From NCBI GenBank assembly GCA_943737045.1, contig CALSFV010000367.1, positions 1 through 64,000 of the forward strand: a stretch of DNA of 64,000 nucleotides, given 5' to 3'. Of the stretch, positions 39,901 to 48,900 are shown piece by piece. Numbering within the stretch: the first letter of the stretch is position 1; each line of letters opens with the position of its first letter. Both the position numbers and the translations under genes were made by a program. This stretch comes from Parapristionchus giblindavisi (lineage: Eukaryota; Nematoda; Chromadorea; Rhabditida; Diplogasteridae). The notes beneath the pieces were generated by a model. The model was not told the origin of the DNA. It searched no databases and was given only the letters and a program-made list of their open reading frames with translations.

Positions 39901-42900
39901 GAAAAGAGAATAGGAGACAACTTTTGATTCGCCTTTTCTATTCTCTTTTGAGTGTGTGAGCGGTGTAGAGAGAGACACGCCCTCTACCTCTGCCTCTGCC
40001 TCTACCTCTCTCTATCTCTCCAACTCTCCCTCTATCTATCGTCGAGTTTGATAACTTCATCGACCGTTATAGTACCTACCATAACTGGTTCATTACAGCT
40101 TCCATGGCCGTATTCCCTGAGGGTAAGCTTAATTATCGATTGATTATCGATTGATTCTCGATCGATTATATTGGTTGATACGATTTTATGCGTTGTATTG
40201 TCATGCCTTTGATAAGCGACACAAAGGCAAGCGCTCTTATCACCCCTGGTTTCCCAATCACTGTACGAAAAGTGGGAAGTGCGGGTGACCCCGCGATTGG
40301 TTAACCCCGCAGTTGTTAACCGTCGGTTCCAGATACGAAGGGCGTCTGGTCGTACATACCCTGGTACTGGCTCGGCCCGCTGCTCTTTGCGCTCGGTCTG
40401 GTCCTCCTTCTCGTCTTCTGCTGCTGGTGCTGCGGAACGTGAGAGTCCATCCATCGACCAATCAATAAACCGCTAACCCGATAACCGAACCCAGAAATCC
40501 GAAACCCAACCCCCGTGATTATACCCCTACTGACCCGAACCCCTAAACTGCATGGATATATTGTATTGCGCGCGAGTGTCTGATCCCCTATCATAAAATC
40601 GATAACTCATAACTACCGTAACCCTGATTCTACCGTAACCCATTTCAGCTACACCATATCTGACGGCCGGCTGGCCATGGTGGTGGCTGCTCCTGCTCCT
40701 GCTCCTCCTCCTACTGCTCATCCTCCTGTGCTGCTGTCTACTGTGGTGTCTGCAAGGGTACGGTACACCTGCACATCAATAGCTGATCGTGAACTAACTT
40801 TTTTGCAAATTTAATGATTAGTGGATATTGATTGATTAATTGCTTGATGGTTTGTCTCAGTGAGAGTTGAGTGAGAGATATAGATGTGATAGATTTAGAT
40901 GTGATTGGAATGCGCAACTTTCACTGTTTCCATCTCCTATCTCCGATTTCTATCACAAATCAAATCAACAACCACTTTTACTTCCCACCGATTTACTACT
41001 ACTACTATCAAGTTTACGATGGAAATCGTGTAGTAGTAACCAGTAATGATAGTTTGTATCTTTAGTGCTAATGTAGTGTTGAAAAGTCACGAAACGAATG
41101 GTAAATATACGAAAAAGAGGCGAGAAAGTGTGCAAAACGAGGAGAGTTTTCCCTGCTTTTTTAGTCCTTTTGCAACTTTCTATCTAAACATAACTGTTCC
41201 TGTACCGTTAGAAAACGAAGAAATAGTATGTGAAATAGAGAGAGTGGAGTTAGATAACAGAGAAATAGTGTGGGAAATGGAGAGACTACAGGCAGAGAAC
41301 AGAGAAATACTGTGTGAAAAGGAGAGAGTGGGGTTAGAGAGCGAAGATATGAGTGCGCTTGCGAGAGAATCGACTAAGTGCCGGCACAGTCAAAAAATCA
41401 AAATTTGGGTATCGGGGTTCTCGAGGGTGCTGATGACGATGGACATGTTCATTTTGCACCTAGAGCCACCGTTGAGGCCAGACGACGTCGCGTTGAAATC
41501 TCGTTTTTCTACTTGAAAAGTCGTTTCTCTTCACCCGATGGTGCTAAAATTACAAAACTATGCCCCAAGGTGCAGAATTTCATGGCGATCACGCCTGTCC
41601 AATTCATTTTTTACCCAAAATTTTCATAATTTTCATAAGTGGAATTTCTCTCAACGGCAAAAGTGTGTAATGAACCTACACAGATCGGACCGGACTGGCT
41701 TCAGTATCACATGGAAAAAAATTCAGCCAATTTGTGCCCGCGACTTTCGAGAAAATCAACTTTCAGTGTAGTCATTTTGCAGTTGAAATGGAGGCAAGAG
41801 GCGAGAGAGTGTGGTGGTGTGAGAGAGCAAAGGAGGTAGAGGAGGAGACACCCCCTTCCTTTCTATGCGGATCGTCTCACCTGCCTCTCTGCTCTCTCAC
41901 ACCACCACACTCTCTCGCCTCTTGCCTCCATTTCAACTGCAATATGACTACACTGAAAGTTGATTTCCTCGAAAGTCGCGGGCACAAATTGGCTGAAATT
42001 TTTTCCATGTGATACTGAAGCCAGTCCGGTCCGATCTGTGTAGGTTGCATTACACACTTTTGCCGTTGAGAGAAATTCCACTTATGAAAATTATGAAAAT
42101 TTTGGGTAAAAAATGAATTGGACAGGCGTGATCGCCATGAAATTCTGCACCTTGGGGCATAGTTTTGTAATTTTAGCACCATCGGGTGAAGAGAAACGAC
42201 TTTTCAAGTCGAAAAATGAGATTTCAACGCGACGTCGTCTGGCCTCAACGGTGGCTCTAGGTGCAAAATGAACATGTCCATCGTCATCAGCACCCTCGAG
42301 AACCCCGATACCCAAATTTTGATTTTTTTACTGTGCCGGACCCCCACTGGATATGGTCGATTCTTTCGCAAGCGCACTCATATAGTGTGGGATATGAAGA
42401 GACTGTAGACAGAGAACAGAGAAATAGTGTGCGATATGAAGAGACTGCAGACAGAGAACAGAGAAATAGTGTGCGATATGAAGAGACTGCAGACAGAGAC
42501 AGCGAAATAGCGTGTTAAATGAAGAGACCGCCGACACTAGCTAGCCCATTGAATGTCAGAGTGCACCCACACGCATGGATAGATCAATTGAATGCACTCA
42601 CATGTACCACATCTCTCACAATCACACGCTAACATGTCATTAATATGTGGCCTAAAGTCCGGTTCGCGAACCCGGCTCTGGATTCGATCAGGTCTATAAT
42701 TACTGTGATTTCAGTCGCTATCGATCCAGGAAGGAGCATCGTCGACTTGTGACCAATGGTCAACATGTTCCTCTACTGTCGGAGGTAATTTATGATCCGA
42801 AAAGAAAATAAAACCGGAAAAAAACTCCTAATTTTATACACTCTTTCGCATCTTTTCTTTTCTTTTCGTAACTTTTGCATTCTACTTGACTGTCCTTAAA

Positions 42901-45900
42901 GGGATTGAACATCTTATTGTTAAAAGAAAACATTTTATGGTTCCGCCTGATGATTATATTCTGGGCATAAAATCAATTAATATTTCACAAAAAATCGATA
43001 TTTTGCAGGAAAAGGCAGGTATGGAATCGAATCTGCGCTCACTGGAAGAACGCCTGGACAAGATGAGAGGATCTGTGGATGTTCGCGGTAAGACCACCGG
43101 TTTATTGATCGATTTTCATGGAAAACCAATTATTGATTGACTGTCAGCTCAAAATGTCGCTTGAAATCCGTGAATTTTCCATGAAAACAAAGTCGATAGT
43201 GTTCTATTTTACGATTTTTGCGCGGGGAAGTAATTTGTTACAATTTGTTGATATTGAGAGAATTGCAAGGGCGTGGTCTCTCTTTTTCAATACATACGAT
43301 TACCCCATTGTCATTGTCTCTTCTAGACCCTACCCTATCTCGTTGTCTCTCTCTTTCTCTAACTGTCCCACAGTCTCTTCTAGCGCCTTCCCTCTCTCGC
43401 TGCACATTCTTCACGCTCGCCCATACTATGTACATGCGGAATATTTGACCATCTCGCATTTTACTTGACTCTACCTCTACCTCTACCTCTACCTCTACCT
43501 CTACCTCTACCTCTACCTCTACCTCTTCCTCTTCCTCTACCTCTTCCTCTCCCTATCCCTCTCCCTCTCCCTCTACCTCTAACTCTACCTCTCCCTCTTC
43601 CTGTTGTCTTCAAGTTCAACGGGTGTGATACAATAGGCAAGGTCACTGATCATCATTATCATCATAACTCCTAAACTATTTACTTGTTGACTGTTCTATT
43701 GCGAGAACAAAGAGATAGAAGAGCAAAAGTTTGACGCAAAATATATTACAGTAATCGAATTTTAATGTGTTATAGGTTAGGCCATGCAATTGTATGAACA
43801 TATCAATATCAATATATTTATTTACATTTATCGAACAAATCAAGGAAATAAAATATAATGAAATAAAATAATGAATGAATGGAATGAGCTAATTTGCTAC
43901 TCTTTGCTCTGACAACCCTTCTGTCACGCGCAAAGAAAGCGTGATGGTGTGGTCAGAGCGGAAAGGTTCAAATTAGGAGTTCCTTTATTCAACAAAAATG
44001 GCAGAACTCGAAAAGTCCTTCTGTTGAAAATAATAAATAGTTTTGCTATTGATTTTATTGGTATTATTGATATAATTACTGTAATATTATTAATATAAAA
44101 TATTGATTTTTAAGGAAAGGGCGACTTTGAGGATGGATACGTCAAGGGATTCAAGGACGCCAACAAGCTCGGATCGGCGGGCGCCGCGAGACGACGAATG
44201 GACGAAGAGTACGGTAGTCACGATGATCGATTCAAGGAGGGCTACTCGAAGGGACTACGGTAGGTTCACGGCGGTGGTCAATCGCGAACTGACTTTTTCA
44301 AAAACAACGACATATTTGCAGTGATGCTGGCATGACCGGTATGTCGACGTCCATGTACAATCTTGCCAACAGACAGGGCGGTCCCGGATTCTCGGCTGGA
44401 TTCATGCAGGGATACAAGGTACGGTAGCGAGATATCGATTGATTCGGACGAATATTGATCTATTTTTATTTTTTTTAAAAGATCAATAATCCGCTTAACC
44501 AAACGATCTGAGCGTTCAGGTTCTATTTTGTAAACAAAAAATGAATCTGATTTTCCAGATCCCCGATTAAAAATATAAACAGCAATTTTCTTATCACGAT
44601 GGGTGACTAAAAATAAAGTTGAATGTGCAGAAGGAAGAGCATGGTCCAATGTGCATGCTCAGTAGAAGTTTCGGGTCGAAGACAAGCGGTATTTTGTCCG
44701 TGCCGTATCACAGACCCCCGTGTTATCATTATGCACAATGTGCTGGTTCAGGCTGTTTTGTCGCGAAAACAAGGAAATCGAGAGAGGATACTGTATTAGA
44801 GAGAGAGAGCACGTGAGAGAATGAATTTCATTGATGTTCTTATAATTTCGAATAAAACGAAATAAAAATTCTATTAAAGGCGCTCCCCTAGCCAATTTTA
44901 CCCTCCACTTTGGCAGTACTCTCTAGTAGTCAAGGAAAGCGAGATAGTATTGCCAGAGCGGAGAGTTTCAAAGTAGCTTAGGGTGTCCCTTTAAGGGGAT
45001 TTTGTATTTGATTTTCAGTATTTTGTTGTTTCGCAAGGCAACATTTGTCGAGTAATTTAAACGAAACAGGTGTTCCTTCGACGTATTGAACGTTTCATTT
45101 GTGGCTCATGACATTTTCGAAAATTCGCTTGCAGTGTCCGCTCGAATAGCACGAAATGACACATTTCATAGTAGCCTGACATTTGAATAATGACAAATAA
45201 TATTAAATAATAATATTTTTTTATAATAAATACAATAATCGATATCTGATCGGGTGGCCTACCGCAAAGTCGATCCAGAAAAATGTGCTTAAAATATTAT
45301 GAAATGTAAAAGAAATGCAATAACATATTTTAACGAATGATTAATAGATTATTATTATTTAAATTATTTTTAGGATGGCAACTCTGGTATCTTCGGAGAC
45401 CGTGTCACTCCTTCCATTATCTCTCGTCTCGAGGAACAATATCAAGTAAAATATTTTAAATTTAAAAATAATTTAATATTTTAATTTTAAAATTCTTAAA
45501 ATATTTGTAATTTAAAACGAAATATTTAAAATTAATATTCCAGGGTCAGGAAGACTTCAAGCAGGGCTACATTGATGGATTCAAGGAGGGAGTCGGACAC
45601 AGAACTGGAAAGGGACGAGTAAGTGTAAAATATTTATTTATTTTAATTTGATATTTTTTTATTTGTTCAGACGCTTATTTCGTAAAATTATTAGTCATTT
45701 ATTTACGTTCAACTCAGCTTTGGAAAGAGGTTGCGAAATTTTATATTTCAAACATCAGCAAACGGTATCTCCACCTTGCTCGTTCTATTCTATGCAGAGA
45801 ACAACGAGATAGTGTACGTATAATATAGTGTGGGGATTTACCAGAGCTTTTGCAAGACTCAATTATAGTTCTAGTCACTAGTGGTTCAATTCCAGTCTTG

Positions 45901-48900
45901 TAGTTCACTTGTTCAAGACGTCCAAAAGAAACAGTCACTCCGCTGTACAGATCACCTTGCCGAAACAGCTCAACCATAGAAGACTATTTTCGTATCGCAT
46001 TTTGCATATTTTAATAGATTACACTTTCAATAATACATCTGACTTTTCGCTCCCTCTTTAAATTCAACACAAATCCCCCGCGGGCATCCAAACACATTCG
46101 CACTAATTCGATTATGCTCATTCTGTTTACTGATAGGCACACGTGCAGGTGGATTTGGCACACACACAGAGACCCTCTCAAAACAATGTCGTTTCCGAAA
46201 TTCGTGACGCTGTTCGCATAAGGTGTATGCACACACAACAACAATAAACAACATTGGGTACAGCCTGATGCCATGCCTGTGCGTCACAAGCACCCCCGAA
46301 CACAATACATGCCCCAGACGACCAGACAACACTCGTAGTATCATAATATGTTCGATAATAATAGTAATGATATTACGCAAATTGCGCTGAAATATTATGT
46401 TTATTTTGAAATCGAATCCCCCGGCGGGGTGCGAGATGTGCGTAAATTGTGATGCAGTTTGACGGCAACCACCACTTCCCTGGGGGTGTCCCCCGCAAAT
46501 TACCATACCAGTTGATACGTTTTTAAACCGATTCAAGCTGATATTGTGACTTGGCATTTGCACGCAAACATTTTTTTAGCTACAGATATCATATTTCAAT
46601 ACCGTACAAATGCACCTATGCAACCTATGCACCTAACTACCTATGCAAAAATGCAATTTGATTGGCTAACTCCTTTGATGTTTGGAGCTCAGTGCTCAAT
46701 GAACATACTCTTCGGAGCAGGGGTAGTTAGGATCTCCCAAGACATAATTATCCCTTTGCCCAAGATTAGCCCTTAGCGTCCAAACTGCCACTGTACCCAA
46801 AGCCCACACAGATGAAACTATCTTAGCGACGCACATCCTTCGATCCCCTCATTTCATATAATTTCCTGTTATGTGAAATATTATGGAAAAAGATAAATAA
46901 TTATTAAACCATCAGAACATGCTAGGCTATATTCCAAGCGTTTTGGTTCTCAACCTGCTGAAAAGTGCTCTCTAGCAGATAATTTGCACCTTTCAGCACT
47001 ATAATGGAGTGTTGGCAATGCGGAGAGTTAAAATTAGCCTGGGGTGTTTCTTGTAACGCTATGTAGTTCCCTCATGGACCTACGCGAAGATTATCTATGC
47101 CTAATCCCATTCTGACATCAACAAATCCTACGTCAACTTAGCTAGAACACACATCCTTAATCCCCTTGGAAAATTAAATCCCCCCACAATCTTTCGATTT
47201 CTTCCTATCGCCTCTATCCCTATATCTTGCATCCATTCGTGAAGAACTCGGTGGGCACAAACACAAACTGTTGTTTCTTTTATCACATCGGCATCAATTT
47301 CCAGACGATTATGGCAACATAGGATTGCATGGGATTACTGATGCGAACTTGAAAAGCGGGATTAGCGTCTGACGAGGCTATTTTTGAAAAAAATAACTTA
47401 AAAAATAATTTGTGGGCACGATTTGAACAACAGATGACTGGTTTTTTCTGAAATCTATCAATTAGCACGGCTCATTGGCATTCCCTAGAGGAAAAAAATA
47501 CAAAAAGATAGCTTAGCACGAAGTGTTAAAAAGCATTATTGATGCCATCTTGGGCTTGAATGGAGGGATTAGTCCCAGTCTAGTTTGTATTCAAATTGTG
47601 TTAATGCGTAGGCATGATGTGGCCAATTCTTGTGGGATTATGCCATTTTTATTTAGCGCAAACTTGGTCCTGAAAAGAAGGATTAGTTTCCGCCTGATTT
47701 TTTTTGTCGAATTCCGTGCGTGCTAGTATGTGGAATGCTGCTACTATGTACACCACAGATCTGAAATTAGAAAAAAATTCGTAGATCGAATATTCAAGGC
47801 GAACATTCAAGCACAAATTAGCACGGCATAATTGTACCAAGCAAGTTTTATTTCAAGATGCACCCGGAGACAATTTTTCCGCTTGATTTTTTTCGAATTC
47901 CGCGCGTGCTAAAATTTGGAATCCTGCTGATATGTACACCAGAGATCTGAAATTGAGAATTTCATAGACCAGATATTCAAGGCGTCTAGTCTATTCAAGC
48001 CCACGTTTGCGAATTGAGCCATGCTATTTTGTTTCAACTGCGGCTGCAAAATTAGAGTGATCATTGTACTTAATTTTAAAAAAAACACAATTATCAAGAG
48101 TAGGCTCTGATGCACAAGGTTGGCAATTCGCAGGAAGAGATCCTTCTTGCTGGTGGGCTAACTATGAGGAAAGAAAAAAATGGATCGTGGCTATGCCATA
48201 GGAAAAAAAGAAAGATTGAGAGGCTAATGCAAAATCTGCTGTCCGATTCGGTCCTCGGTTCTGCACACCGACAATGTATTAACCATATTGTTGCAGTCAT
48301 TCGAGGACACTCGTCGTCTGCAGCAGTCACTGACCGAGTTGACTGAGCGTCTGACCTCCATCGAGAAAGCCAGAGGAGACGAGATCCATTCCACCAAGAT
48401 CTATCACGTTTGTAAGTGCTATTTAGATCTATCACGTTTGTAAGTGCTAATATTTTTGCTAACTTACTTACTTTGTTACTTACACACAGAGAAAAAAATG
48501 TTCTCCACAGCACATAAGATCTGTGAAGTGTAATAATAACACAAAGAGTGTTAAATATATTGAGCGTATAAAAATCACTTGTTTTATTTGTAGAAGAGAC
48601 TATTTCTTGTTTTGCATGGTTCAGAAACTGCCGATCTCTTTTATATCAAATAGCGAGCGGCGAAGGCCAGCCGGGTTAGGGAGAGGCAGCGGAGAGACAA
48701 TCGAGAGGCGGGCGAGATCTAGCCTTTGAGCGACTTCCGTTCTTTAGAGCACAGTGTCATTTTCTTATGCAAGTACGTTTTATACGCACAATAACACTTC
48801 GCAGGTCATGTGTGCTGGGGGAGTACACTTTTCTCTGTGTGTGTAGTAGATCCGTCTTCGCCGACTGATATCTTTCTGAACGATGAAAGAAACGGCCTCT

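Noticed and set aside
6635..40122. identity as sidekick, Dscam, titin/twitchin or a receptor phosphatase
   Set aside because: No Ig, kinase or phosphatase domain; length, single membrane span near residue 3890 and the novel tail fit myotactin better.
41046..42315. ORFs on both strands of the palindromic element
   Set aside because: They mirror one another across the inverted arms and have no transposase features.
46027..46563. 178-residue minus-strand ORF inside a myotactin intron
   Set aside because: No recognisable domain, antisense to the host gene, and composition like surrounding intron DNA. A nested gene cannot be excluded but is not supported.
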